From positions 1 through 42,534 of the forward strand of contig CAMATH010000070.1 of assembly GCA_945860955.1 (NCBI GenBank): a DNA stretch of 42,534 bases, in the 5' to 3' direction. A model generated the notes under the pieces. The model saw only the letters and a list, made by a program, of their open reading frames with translations, did no database searches and had not been told where the DNA came from. A program made the position numbers and the translations under genes. Shown piece after piece: positions 1 to 8,183 of this stretch (the stretch's first letter is position 1; each line of letters opens with the position of its first letter). This stretch comes from Planctomicrobium piriforme (GTDB taxonomy: Bacteria; Planctomycetota; Planctomycetia; Planctomycetales; Planctomycetaceae).

Positions 1-131
1 AAGCGACTGCGACCCCCGCACCCGAGACCGGATAATGGCAGCGGCCTGAGGCAACTTCTCCACCTCCGTAAACTCGCGCACTCAATCGACGCCTGCGACG
101 AGCGCCGCCGGACCGCGCGCCGACCGCGGGG

Positions 132-1730
132 TTATTGAGCAGTTACCGAGCCGACCGTTGTCGTGCGTTTCAAATAGGCTCCCTTGTTTGTTGTTCCGTA
201 CGGGTAATTCCCGTCGCAATTCGCTTCGGTTCCGTTCAGACTCGTGCCAAACGAAAACGGCGTCACACTCTCTTGCGTTCGGCAAGCGTACTCCCATTCT
301 GCCTCCGTGGGTAGGGTGTATTGCCAACCGGCGGGCAGCCGTCCCGCTTTGCGCTCCGCTTCTGTGAACTTTTTGCAGAATTCGAGTGCGTCATCATAGG
401 AGACTGTCTCAACGGGAAATTCCGCGGTTTGCTGACCACTTACATCTGATTTTCCCTTGCCAGTCGCGCAGAAATAGCTGGGGTTCTTTCCCATGATCTT
501 CTCGTACTGCGACTGAGTCACCTCGAATTTCCCCAGCCAGAAGCCGCTCGACAACGTCACGTCGACCTGGTCTTCGTCATCCTGCCGCCCGGTTTCGCTT
601 TTGGGACTTCCCATCCGAAAACTGCCGGGGGGGCACCAGACCAGTTTCAGCTTCAACGCGTTGTCGTCCCGCTCTTGACCGGGACGCGTGCCAATAATCC
701 TTGAATTGTTCGTTTCCTCGCTCGGTGAAGGGAGATCGCGTGGCGGAGTCTTGACCGCCGTCCGGGAAACCCGCGCCAGCACCGGGCGCTTGATCATGTT
801 CTCGAGCTTGTGCGGCGTTTGCAGTTCACCCATCCGTTCCGCGTCGGCGACGATGGCCCGGTCGGGGAACCATTCCTTCGCCCGATCGTTCACTCGGGCT
901 GTCACATAATTGGTCAACCCGTTCCATGTCACTTCCCCTTTCTCGTCAGCCGCTTCGCCCCGCAGTCCTTCCAACACGTGATGGATGAACACCCCGTGTC
1001 CGCCCCCCGCTTTGTCAGTCTCGAGGGACTTTTGCTTCGCCGCACAACTGAAAAACAGCGCGGTGTCTTTCGGCAGCCGCCCGTTGAGTTCGTCCCCCGT
1101 CAACGACTTGTCGCTCTCCCCTTTCGTGGGGTCGACTGGCTCGTCCCGGCAGGCGTCGACCAGCACCAGGTTGATCCCCCCTTTGCGGCGCAACGTCTTC
1201 ATCAATTCGGTGAGGCTCACCATCGACTCCGGCTCACCGCGCACGGCGTCGACGGGACAGTAAAAGGCGTCCTGTTGCAACTCGCCTTCATCATTGCGAA
1301 TCGGCTTCCCCTGTTTGTCGAGCAACGGTTGTTGCGTCCCGTGCCCGGAAAAACCGAGCAGTACCAGATCGACCGCATCCACATCCTTGAGCAACTGTTG
1401 AATGGCCGCGTCGATGTTCGGCTTCGAGGCGCGATCGCCTCCGTCAAGGCTCCCCTTCAGCACACGTACGGTGGAAAAGCCCTGTTTCCGCAATTCGACG
1501 GCGAGCGCGTCGACGTCCCGTTCGGCGTATTTGAGCGGCCGATCGACAAATCCGCGTTTTGAATACTTGTTGACCCCGACCAGCAAGGCGACCTTTTTCG
1601 GGTCGGCGGCGAGACTGGCGGCGGCCGACCACAACGAACCCCCCGCGCCCGCCAGGCCGGCGAGCGACAGGTGCAGAAATTCACGACGGTGCGACGTGGG
1701 GATTTCCTGGAATCGAGGCGGTTGCAGCAT
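132..1730 (-). CDS. Tat-exported caspase-like (C14) protease fused to a truncated FGE domain
   Basis: 532 residues from the ATG at 1730; the open frame runs on upstream to 2405, but that part is only translated palindromic repeats. A twin-arginine signal (RREFLHLSL, residues 16-23) precedes a hydrophobic stretch, so export by Tat is likely. Residues about 45-310 form a caspase/metacaspase domain with the catalytic His130 in GFSGHG and Cys194 in LVDACRDE. Residues about 360-532 match the start of an FGE/sulfatase-modifying-factor (C-type-lectin-like) domain: LVWCPPGSFRMGS, FEVTQSQYEKIMG and LPTEAEWEYACR. The domain stops soon after TTTVGS, where family members continue with GLYDMHGNVWEW and a final RGGSW/GFRLVR part. 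About 60-80 residues are missing and no matching sequence lies in 1-131, so a rearrangement probably cut the 3' end. It may still act as a protease. It is the last of three minus-strand genes with a secreted unknown protein and a di-heme cytochrome. Confidence 0.85.
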   Translation of the reverse strand: MLQPPRFQEIPTSHRREFLHLSLAGLAGAGGSLWSAAASLAADPKKVALLVGVNKYSKRGFVDRPLKYAERDVDALAVELRKQGFSTVRVLKGSLDGGDRASKPNIDAAIQQLLKDVDAVDLVLLGFSGHGTQQPLLDKQGKPIRNDEGELQQDAFYCPVDAVRGEPESMVSLTELMKTLRRKGGINLVLVDACRDEPVDPTKGESDKSLTGDELNGRLPKDTALFFSCAAKQKSLETDKAGGGHGVFIHHVLEGLRGEAADEKGEVTWNGLTNYVTARVNDRAKEWFPDRAIVADAERMGELQTPHKLENMIKRPVLARVSRTAVKTPPRDLPSPSEETNNSRIIGTRPGQERDDNALKLKLVWCPPGSFRMGSPKSETGRQDDEDQVDVTLSSGFWLGKFEVTQSQYEKIMGKNPSYFCATGKGKSDVSGQQTAEFPVETVSYDDALEFCKKFTEAERKAGRLPAGWQYTLPTEAEWEYACRTQESVTPFSFGTSLNGTEANCDGNYPYGTTNKGAYLKRTTTVGSVTAQ

Positions 1731-1873
1731 AGTCGCCGGGGACGTGCGATGCGAGGGAATTATCGCGGTGTACCGTGTAAGACGTAGCGCACGCGGAAAT
1801 CTTCCCGGACAGGGGAGAACGTTCAAACCGCAACCGCCAATCCAACCACGTGAAGGGAGGGCGAAGCGGTTTA

Positions 1874-1949
1874 CGGGAGGGCGAGGCTCCTGCCGAGCCG
1901 CCGCTGTGCCTTCGCATTCCAAAAACCGTTGTCTGGGGTGCCGCCGACG
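1874..1949 (+). repeat. REP-like repeat copy 1 (direct, 76 bp)
   Basis: Starts with CGGGAGGGCGAGGCTCCTGC and ends in CCGCCGACG. It is nearly identical over 76 bases to the copy at 2033-2108, a spacing of 159 bases. It contains the bulged hairpin GGCTC-CTGCC-GAGCC. Confidence 0.85.
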
Positions 1950-2032
1950 TTCGTTTGAAATCGGCAGCGCGCGGAGGCGGAACCAATGTGCCCGCAACGG
2001 CAAAATGCGTGGACGGGGCGCAATCCGCCCCA

Positions 2033-2108
2033 CGGGAGGGCGAGGCTCCTGCCGAGCCGCCGCAGTGCTTTCGCATTCCAAAAACCGTTGTCTGGGGTGC
2101 CGCCGACG
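2033..2108 (+). repeat. REP-like repeat copy 2 (direct, 76 bp)
   Basis: Near-identical to the copy at 1874-1949; the visible differences lie in the segment just after the hairpin (GCTGTGCC versus GCAGTGCT). The long shared flank shows that the repeat unit is larger than the hairpin core. Confidence 0.85.
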
Positions 2109-2199
2109 CACACCCGGTCTTGATCGCGATTCCGAATAACGGTTCCATTGATCGCCGAGCGCCTCCCCGCGAAGGGTTTTTGGCATTTGTTCGCACATT

Positions 2200-2228
2200 G
2201 GCGGCTCACGGGGACGTTCGCCCTCCCG
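2200..2228 (-). repeat. REP-like repeat core, inverted, diverged
   Basis: Begins GGCGGCTCACGGGG and ends TTCGCCCTCCCG. It matches the reverse complement of the 29-base core at both ends but differs in the middle. The same variant middle (ACGTTCGCC) recurs at 21692-21720, so this is a second subfamily. Confidence 0.75.
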
Positions 2229-2340
2229 CGGGGTCGAGTGCGCCCCTGTTGACGCGGTTTGGCTGGCGGTTGTCCATTGGATTTCGGTTGGTTGTCGAGG
2301 GCTGCCCGGTCGGACGGTTTTCGGTGGGTGATCGCACACT

Positions 2341-2369
2341 GGCGGCTCGGCAGGAGCCTCGCCCTCCCG
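2341..2369 (-). repeat. REP-like repeat core, inverted, exact
   Basis: An exact reverse complement of the 29-base core at 1874 and 2033, starting GGCGGCTCGGCAGGAGCC. The copies therefore face each other in this gap, which could give long-range pairing as well as local hairpins. Confidence 0.85.
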
Positions 2370-2467
2370 TGGGGTCGATTGCGCCTCGGACACGGTTTTC
2401 TGCATGCGGAGGCACAGCGGTGGTGTCCCAGGACGTCAAAGCCGTCGTTCGGGGCGATCGACATCGC

Positions 2468-3667
2468 CTACCGCGAATACCGCACTGTCACAAACTCGTG
2501 CGGCACCGCGATCTCGTACCGTGCGACCTTCTGGTTCACCGTTTCACTTGGGCCGAATCCGGTTTCGTGCGAAGCACTTTTGGGGCTGGCACCTTCGGGC
2601 AGCGGGTCGGCGAATGAGTATTGCACGTGAATCGCACCGACTTTTTCACGCGAAGTGATTCCTGCCTTCGTCACCGCCCCTTTCCCCAGTTCGGTCACCA
2701 GGAATCGCAGGTGGTTATCGTTTCCCTCAACCGACTTGTGCCAGCCGACGATTGTCAGCGTTCCGTCGTGAACACTGCCGTCAGCGTTTTTGTAGTTCTT
2801 GGGTGGCACGACCCAACGCAGGCCAGGGGACTGGCTGAAATAGAACACGCTCAGTCCGTCGACCGACGCGTCGACCACGACGTGCCGATTCGTGCGGTTG
2901 GTGACCACCAGCTCGTACACGTCGTCGATTTCCAACGGAACATTGGCCAGACCTTCGACCAGCTTGACTTCCCGTGGTACGTAGTCCCCGGTGCTTTTCA
3001 ACGACTTGGCCCGAATCGCCAGATCGATCTGGCTGGTCTTCGAGCTGGAAATCAGCGTGTTGCCTTGGCCGTGCAGAAACGGTGGCGCGCGGTCGAGCAA
3101 CAGCTTCGCCATCTCCTCCTGGCGAATCGCCTTTTGCTCGGCCTCGCTCTTCCCTTCAAACTTTGGCGACCCTTCGCCAGGAATCGCCCCGTTGAAGCCA
3201 AAAGCGAGCGCCAGGTCGCGGGTGCTGTCGATCTGGGCGAAGTGTTTCGCCTCACTCAGTCCCTTGATCGGCAGCAAAATCTGCACGTCCATTCCGTTGC
3301 GTTTGGTCAGTTCGGGTTTGATTGTCAGCCGTAAGGGCTGCCCCTTTTGCAAATCGTCGGAATCGGTGACGAAGAATTCCCCCTTGAGAACCAGGTTCGC
3401 CTCATCGGAATGGGAGACCTCGTGCCTTTTCAGTTCTTCGCGAAACAGCTCGTCGATCAGTGGTTTGATCTGGCCGCTGAGCGAGGCCCGCGACAGATCG
3501 GTGAACCCTTTGAACGAGACCTTTTGCGAGCCATTCATCGCCGAGACGATCTTTTGAACCGATTCGGAGACCTGCTCGGACAAATTGCCGTTGGCGGCGA
3601 GAAGCTGAGAGTCGGATAGAAGCGCAGCGGCCAGCAGCAGGCCGGTTGACACATGGAGGAAACGCAT
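2468..3667 (-). CDS. Secreted protein of unknown function
   Basis: 399 residues from the ATG at 3667, which opens a classical Sec signal peptide (MRFLHVSTGLLLAAALL, then SQLLAANG). An upstream TTG at 3694 is possible but would push the signal inward. The mature protein has an alpha-helical start (LSEQVSESVQKIVSAMNG), a mixed middle with DELFREELKRHEV and GEFFVTD, and a C-terminal beta-rich part with YELVVTNRTNRHVVVDASVDG and TIVGWHKSVEGNDNHLRFLVT. The last part reads like an extracellular beta-sandwich. I do not recognise a catalytic motif. It sits between the caspase-FGE gene and the di-heme cytochrome gene on the same strand, which suggests shared expression, though the gaps on both sides hold repeats. 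Confidence 0.8.
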   Translation of the reverse strand: MRFLHVSTGLLLAAALLSDSQLLAANGNLSEQVSESVQKIVSAMNGSQKVSFKGFTDLSRASLSGQIKPLIDELFREELKRHEVSHSDEANLVLKGEFFVTDSDDLQKGQPLRLTIKPELTKRNGMDVQILLPIKGLSEAKHFAQIDSTRDLALAFGFNGAIPGEGSPKFEGKSEAEQKAIRQEEMAKLLLDRAPPFLHGQGNTLISSSKTSQIDLAIRAKSLKSTGDYVPREVKLVEGLANVPLEIDDVYELVVTNRTNRHVVVDASVDGLSVFYFSQSPGLRWVVPPKNYKNADGSVHDGTLTIVGWHKSVEGNDNHLRFLVTELGKGAVTKAGITSREKVGAIHVQYSFADPLPEGASPKSASHETGFGPSETVNQKVARYEIAVPHEFVTVRYSR

Positions 3668-3742
3668 GAGGGTTGGCCTTGTTGAGGGATTCAAAGTGGA
3701 TGTGGTCGAGGCGATTCGGAATGAAAAAGACGGACGGACGGA

Positions 3743-3867
3743 TTAGACAGGATTACAGGATTGACAGGATTACGAAAAAAGGAAAAGAAGAAGCGATCAA
3801 GCGAGGGCTGGTGTGATCGGGAGTTCCTGTTTTCTTTAATCCTGTAAATCCTTGGAATCCTGTCTAA
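3743..3867. repeat. Inverted ACAGGATT repeat pair
   Basis: Left arm 3743-3772 has three ACAGGATT/GACAGGATT units. Right arm 3837-3867 is its near-perfect reverse complement (TTAATCCTGT, then GGAATCCTGTCTAA). The arms are about 30 bases long and separated by about 64 bases, so transcripts could form a long stem. The sequence family is a common intergenic repeat in bacteria. A single unit recurs near 40389. It lies between the cytochrome gene and the secreted protein gene and may attenuate read-through. Confidence 0.75.
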
Positions 3868-3907
3868 AACTTTTTTTCTGGCCGGGTTGTTGTTGTCGTT
3901 GTTGTTG

Positions 3908-5770
3908 TCATTTCACTGGGGTGAAGCCCAGTTCGGCGGCGACTTTTTGCATGAGGCTTTGTTCGGTGCGGGTGCCGCCGGTTTCCCAGTCGAGTCGCGA
4001 GATGACGCCGTTCGGTTGGGTCAGGACTTCGATGCCGAGTTCCTTAAACCGCCGGGCACCGACGGCCTGGGTGAACTGGTCCGTCTTTTCGAAATCGAGT
4101 TCGCTTGCCGCCGTCGCGAGATCGACAAATCCGAGACGATATCGCCGCGAAACCTCTCCGACCGGTTCGATAGTTTCAGTGACCGCCTTAAGAAATTGGG
4201 TGTCGGCAGCGGCGTTCGCGGGATTCCCCGCCGGGACCAGAAACCGGCCCATCGCATTGGACAGTGCTAACACAAACCGCTGGCGATCCTGTTTGGCCAG
4301 TCGCTCCCAGACGTCTGCCGGCGGGTACAGTCGCTGAACTTGGCGTAGCGGTTCGCCAAACAGGGCGCTGTGGTCACGCACGGTGTCGGTGAAGTCGATC
4401 ATCCCGAGTTTGTGACACGACATGCACGAGACGCCGTTGACGATCGCCGGTGTCCCAGAAGTCTTGAGCGCGTCGCTCACCACCTCGATTGGTCCTTCGT
4501 CGATCCGATTCCCCTGGCCATCAATGAGCAGATAACCTTGCAGCCCGCAGGGAAGATTGAAGATCGCTTCGCCCCCATCCTGTTGGAACGCCGTCTCGTC
4601 ATGCGGGTGCTGTTTGGCGGGAAACAGGTTGCGCGGACCATTGGGGAACAGCGCGAGATTCGAGCGCGGCGAGCCCGGTTTGAAGTCGTTGCTCAACCAG
4701 TACGCTCCGAACGTCGCTTCGAGCCGGGCGAGATGCCGATTCTGGCCCGAGACCCCACTGCGGGCGAAACCCGCGTAGGCGATGCGATCGGGTTGGGGGC
4801 TTTGGAAATTCGCGGCGAACCGCACCTGGAGGTAGTCTTCGAGATCAATGCGGGTCATCTTTTTGGGATTCCCCTTCGCTGCGCTGGCTGGGTCGATCCG
4901 CCGTTGTTTGAGGGCCGGCAGGTGGTTGTCAAACAGTAGCGCGTGATACAAGGGCGGGCGCGTCGCTGTCGCCACGAACCAGTCGGCACGAACAAGCGGC
5001 ACGTTGCAGCCGGTCTCGTGGCGCACGAACTCGTCGAGTTTCGCCAGTTTTTCGTCGCGGGCGTTGCGATAGGCCAGTCCATACGGATAGGCGGCCATCA
5101 CCTCCTGCCAGAGGTCGTCGTCGTCCCAGCCCAGGTCGCGGAGATCGACGGCGAAAACCGTGTCGTCGACGTCGAGCGGTTTGGGGAGTGTGATCCGCGG
5201 TTTCCAGTGCAGGCTGTTGAGCGCCTTGGAGAGCGCGGCTCTTTCCAGCCGCAGATCCTCGGCCGTCGTCTGGGGATGACTGAAACGCGTGTGCAGAGTG
5301 AAATAGCGCTGCCATGGTCGATGTTCGGGCGGCGTGCCGTCGAGGTGCTTTTTCACAGACTCCAGAACATCGACCAGTGACTTGAATCGGCGGGTCGGGG
5401 CGACCGGTTCGGGCGCGCCGGCGGCGACCCATTTCCACAGCGTCGCCAGGTCGGCCGCGCGAGGGGCGGGGTTTCCCTGGGGAGGCATCGTTCCCTGCAC
5501 AATCCGCTCGATGGCCAGCGATTCGCCCGGTTTGCCGGGTTGAATGATCGCTTCGCCCGTCGACGCCAAGCCGGTGTAATCGGCACGGCGGAGCAGGTCG
5601 AAACCACCCCCTTCCGACCCGGGTCCGTGATGGCACCGCAGGCAGAATTGCTTGAAGACGGCCCCGGCCTCGGCAGCGAGCGGTTCCTAGGGAGAGTCGT
5701 CCGCGTGGACGAATGTGGCCGTCATGACCGACAGCGATAGGATCAGCGAATACGAAAAGCGGTGCCGCAT
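3908..5770 (-). pseudogene. Di-heme cytochrome c, split by an in-frame TAG after the signal peptide
   Basis: Reading from the ATG at 5770 gives a clear Sec signal (MRHRFSYSLILSLSVMTATF, VHADDSP), then TAG at 5687-5689 (codon 28), then 592 further residues in the same frame. The first CxxCH (CLRCH, residues 43-47) follows directly, with a TMPPQGNP motif whose Met may be the axial ligand. The second CxxCH (CMSCH, 449-453) lies in the C-terminal domain. The middle (DLGWDDDDLWQEVMAAYPYG) belongs to the planctomycete family of long di-heme cytochromes. Restarting after the TAG at any visible start (TTG 5569 or later) loses the signal and heme 1, so a periplasmic electron carrier could not be made. 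A CAG-to-TAG change would explain the defect. Other genes here use TAG as a normal stop (36046, 27180), so recoding is unlikely. Sequencing error, a recent null mutation or suppression remain possible. Confidence 0.75.
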
Positions 5771-6455
5771 GATGTCTGCTCGGAAAATACTGGCCTGGAC
5801 CCGATTCGCTGAGGATATCGGGCGGAGGAATGGGGTTCCAGTGGATGTCAACGGGGATGGGGTTGAAAGAGAAGACGTAACGGCGGCGGAAATTTTCCCG
5901 AAAAATTTGAAACTGAGAGAGGCCTCGGCGAAAGGCCTGGGCTCACCACGGGCCGAAGTCGTGATTTCCCACGGCGACCGGTACATTAATACACACCTCG
6001 AATTCTTCTGAATCCGCAACCATTTTGTGTTATTTCTGGACCCCAGAAATGGACCCCCGGTGACACCCACCAGACACTTATCACAAATCTCCGCTCAATC
6101 GCCGGAACCCACATTGGCAAAGTCATTTACGTCACACTTAGCAGAGCCAGAGCAAGGTTTTTTGTGACGCCATCGCGGGACACCCATCAGCCAGTTCGCG
6201 AAACCGCGTTTTGACTCCACCGAGTGTGATGTAGCCAGTGGCGGTTTCTCGCCGACATGGCCCGTGGCAATCCGCGAAGCATCGCCGTTATCACGTTGAA
6301 CGGCCGAGACCGCCGCGGCAGGGTGTCGGCTGGCCGGTATTTCGCGTGGATGGGGGACGGCGCGCCAGTGTAGCCATAAACCCGGCGGCTTACGGCGGCC
6401 GGATCGCCAGTTTGGTTTCTGGCGACAGCGGGGCAAAAGGGGGACATCGTGAGTT
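5771..6455. other. Gene-poor stretch upstream of the cytochrome gene
   Basis: No convincing gene. It should hold the promoter of the cytochrome gene. At 6060-6110 it has GGTGACACCCACCA followed by a diverged match to 7738-7790 (both reach CGCCGGAACC), so it appears to contain the outer flank of the repeated RAYT-derived element. The stretch 6140-6430 has no match to the other copies and nothing recognisable. Confidence 0.5.
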
Positions 6456-6912
6456 TCAAACCTTCTTCGGTCTTCCTGGCGGTCGCAAACAGGATTCCAG
6501 GCCCAATCCCTGGGCGGTAGGACGCATCCAGTCGTCGTTGCCGAACGGCCGAACACGCCGCACCGAATGACGCAATCGCTTCAAGTCGCCGCTCGAAAGC
6601 GGTTCGTTGACACACTCTCACCACGCCGCATCACGCGGCGCCGGCGTGCCCCGCCAGAGCAGCGGGTCCTCAGCGGACATCCAGCCGGCCAGGGGCCGGT
6701 CGCTTAAGACGATCCGATCGCGTGTTTGCCACAGCCGGTTGTGGTTCCGTTTCGCGGGAACCACCCAAGAGATCGACCGAAACCCGCCGCTGGGCGTCGT
6801 TCATCGTCGCCACAAAGGCGTCGCAATCGGCCGGCTTGTGGAACACTGTCTCGCGGCGGTTCCCGCGATTCAATGCGTGAGCGACTTGAGCGTGTCATTG
6901 AGTGGTCCGTGG
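6456..6912 (-). pseudogene. REP-associated tyrosine transposase (RAYT, Y1_Tnp) remnant, copy A
   Basis: The minus strand carries two homologous ends of a RAYT protein in different frames. The N-terminal part reads LNRGNRRETVFHKPADCDAF and ATMNDAQRRVSVDLLG. The C-terminal part reads VNEPLSSGDLKRLRHSV, RPFGNDDWMRPTAQGLG and LESCLRPPGRPKKV, ending at TGA 6456-6458. RAYT proteins are usually over 200 residues. Here the central part with the HUH motif (MPNHWH in relatives) and the catalytic Tyr is absent, replaced by a palindrome-containing insert at 6735-6766. A TGA lies in the C-terminal frame just before ECVNEPL. It cannot encode an active transposase. The low-coordinate end is preceded by AAAAGGGGGACAT, resembling an inverted copy of the ATGTCCCCATTTTTT at the far end of copy B. 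Confidence 0.8.
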
Positions 6913-6970
6913 CAAAGTCGCATGGTGGCCCCCGCGAGTCTCCGAGTCAAGAACACGATTCGTTGCGGGT

Positions 6971-7375
6971 TCAAGTTGGCAGATCTGGTGAGAGTCGAGT
7001 GGTCAAATCGCCTCTCAGAGGCAGGATTCGAATTCGGGACTTTCCGTCGTCGATGATGAGCAGCGAACCGGATTCGAGGGACAACTGGTATCGATGAAGC
7101 ACCGAAATCACCTGAAGGCCGATTGACTCGGGAAGCGAATCGTGAGTTCGAAGCAGCACGACGCTGGGAGCGTTCGCGTTGGTTGCGGCAAGAATCGCGC
7201 CGAAATCGAGGTCTTGAGTCAACACAATCCGTCCCTCGGTGAGCGCCCAGGTCAGAATCCCTTCGTCCAACGCGGTTGCGGGACCAACGGTATACCAGTG
7301 AACTGCGTCCCAGCCCTCCGCAGTCAATGCCTCACACCATTCCGGCGTCAAATTCATATCCACCACGAATTTCAT
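6971..7375 (-). CDS. DUF5615 PIN-like toxin of a type II TA module
   Basis: 134 residues, starting MKFVVDMNLTPEWCEALTAE. The DUF5615 / Mut7-C-like fold is a small PIN-type nuclease domain with spaced acidic residues, here Asp6, the Asp in ALDEGILTWA, and the pair in LTQDLDFGAI. The family is thought to be the RNase toxin partner of DUF433 proteins. Its ATG (7375-7373) overlaps the stop of the DUF433 gene (7374-7372) as ATGA, so the two are almost surely translationally coupled. The C-terminal tail (IIDDGKSRIRILPLRGD) matches the family end, so it is full length. It lies between RAYT remnants A and B. Confidence 0.85.
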   Translation of the reverse strand: MKFVVDMNLTPEWCEALTAEGWDAVHWYTVGPATALDEGILTWALTEGRIVLTQDLDFGAILAATNANAPSVVLLRTHDSLPESIGLQVISVLHRYQLSLESGSLLIIDDGKSRIRILPLRGDLTTRLSPDLPT

Positions 7376-7602
7376 GGTGTCGCCAGCGGCAGGTCCACCT
7401 CCTCGGATCGCCACGCAGCGTAGGCTAACGCCTGCCGAATGTCTTCTTCTTCCAGGTAGGGATATGCCTGCAGGATTCGGTCGTGTGAATGCCCGCTGGC
7501 GACCAACCCGACGATCATTCCGACCGTCACGCGCAACCCACGCAAACAGGGCTTGCCGCCCATCCGCCGCTGGTCGAACGTGATTCTGTCGAGTGCAATC
7601 AT
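7372..7602 (-). CDS. DUF433 antitoxin
   Basis: 76 residues from the ATG at 7602 (MIALDRITFDQRRMGGKPCL). DUF433 proteins are small winged-helix-type DNA-binding proteins; the typical core GKPCLRGLRVTVGMIV and the helix-turn-helix-like part ILQAYPYLEEEDIRQALAYA are present. They act as antitoxin and probably autorepressor for the DUF5615 partner that follows with an ATGA overlap. A longer open frame reaches 7752, but its extra part has no family match and runs into the flank of RAYT remnant B, so I use the short start. Both genes of the module look intact. Confidence 0.85.
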   Translation of the reverse strand: MIALDRITFDQRRMGGKPCLRGLRVTVGMIVGLVASGHSHDRILQAYPYLEEEDIRQALAYAAWRSEEVDLPLATP

Positions 7603-8120
7603 GCGAAACTTCCGGGCGAATTGGGTACGGGCATTCAAGGGTTGGAAGAACGACCAATATACCCCGCGACGAAAGCAAACAACAGAATTGAAGACTTTGC
7701 CGCCGATTTTTTTGCCGCTTTTTCTGACGTCAACCTCGGTGACACCCACCAATCAGCCACAGAAATTCTCCGTCCAAGCGCCGGAACCTCGATCAAAGTA
7801 ACTTGATACGTCAGGACACAAAAGAGAGACAGAATGAGTTTCAAGACTTCTTCGGTCTTCCTGGCGGTCACAAACAGGATTCCTGGCGCAAAGCCTGGGC
7901 GGAAGGGCGCGTCCAGTCGTCGTTGCCGAACGGCCGACCACGCAGCACCGAATGACGCAATCGCCGCAAGTCGCCGCTCGAGAGCGGCTCGATGACACGC
8001 TCTGACCACGCCGCATCACGCGGTGCCGGCGCGCCACGCCAGAGCAGCGGGTCATCAGCGGACAACCAGCCGGGCAGGGGGCCTGTCGCTTGAGACGATC
8101 CGATCGCGTGTTTGCCACAG

Positions 8121-8156
8121 CCGGTTGTGGTTCCGCTGCGCGGGAACCACAACCGG
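8121..8156. repeat. Perfect 14-bp inverted repeat inside RAYT remnant B
   Basis: CCGGTTGTGGTTCC (8121-8134) and GGAACCACAACCGG (8143-8156) form a perfect 14-bp stem with an 8-base loop. Copy A has the same left arm (6735-6748) but a right arm cut after GGAACCAC. Copy C keeps only CCACAACCGG. It sits exactly where the catalytic centre of the transposase should be. Confidence 0.9.
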
Positions 8157-8183
8157 AGCGACGCCGCGGAGCGTCGTCGCGAC
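8156..8183. repeat. Bulged GCGACGC hairpin, REP-like
   Basis: GAGCGACGCCGCGGAGCGTC followed by GTCGCGAC: GCGACGC pairs with GCGTCGTCGC, leaving a 3-base bulge. An almost identical unit lies at 9795-9823 at the truncated end of copy C. It directly abuts the 14-bp inverted repeat. Confidence 0.75.

Larger units (their letters stand above)
1731..2467. repeat. Intergenic cluster of REP-like palindromic repeats
   Basis: This 737-base gap between the caspase gene and the next gene holds four copies of a 29-base core, two in each orientation, with longer shared flanks. It is open in several frames, which produces peptides such as PREGEAPAEPP and ARQEPRPP. These are repeat translations, not proteins. 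The core contains GGCTC-CTGCC-GAGCC and can fold into an 8-bp stem with a 2-base GA bulge, the geometry of REP sequences. Individual copies are listed separately. Confidence 0.8.

Noticed and set aside
132-1730. Diversity-generating retroelement target at the FGE domain
   Set aside because: The fold fits, but the variable 3' end is missing and no reverse transcriptase or template repeat is visible in the window.
1731-2405. N-terminal 225-residue extension of the caspase open frame
   Set aside because: It translates palindromic repeats in both orientations and hides the Tat signal that begins at the ATG at 1730.
3885-3910. GTT/GTC trinucleotide run as a separate regulatory repeat
   Set aside because: Short and imperfect, overlapping the end of the cytochrome gene; similar runs occur by chance at 42073.
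5715-6011. 98-residue plus-strand open frame
   Set aside because: Antisense to the cytochrome signal peptide, no family resemblance, no ribosome binding site.
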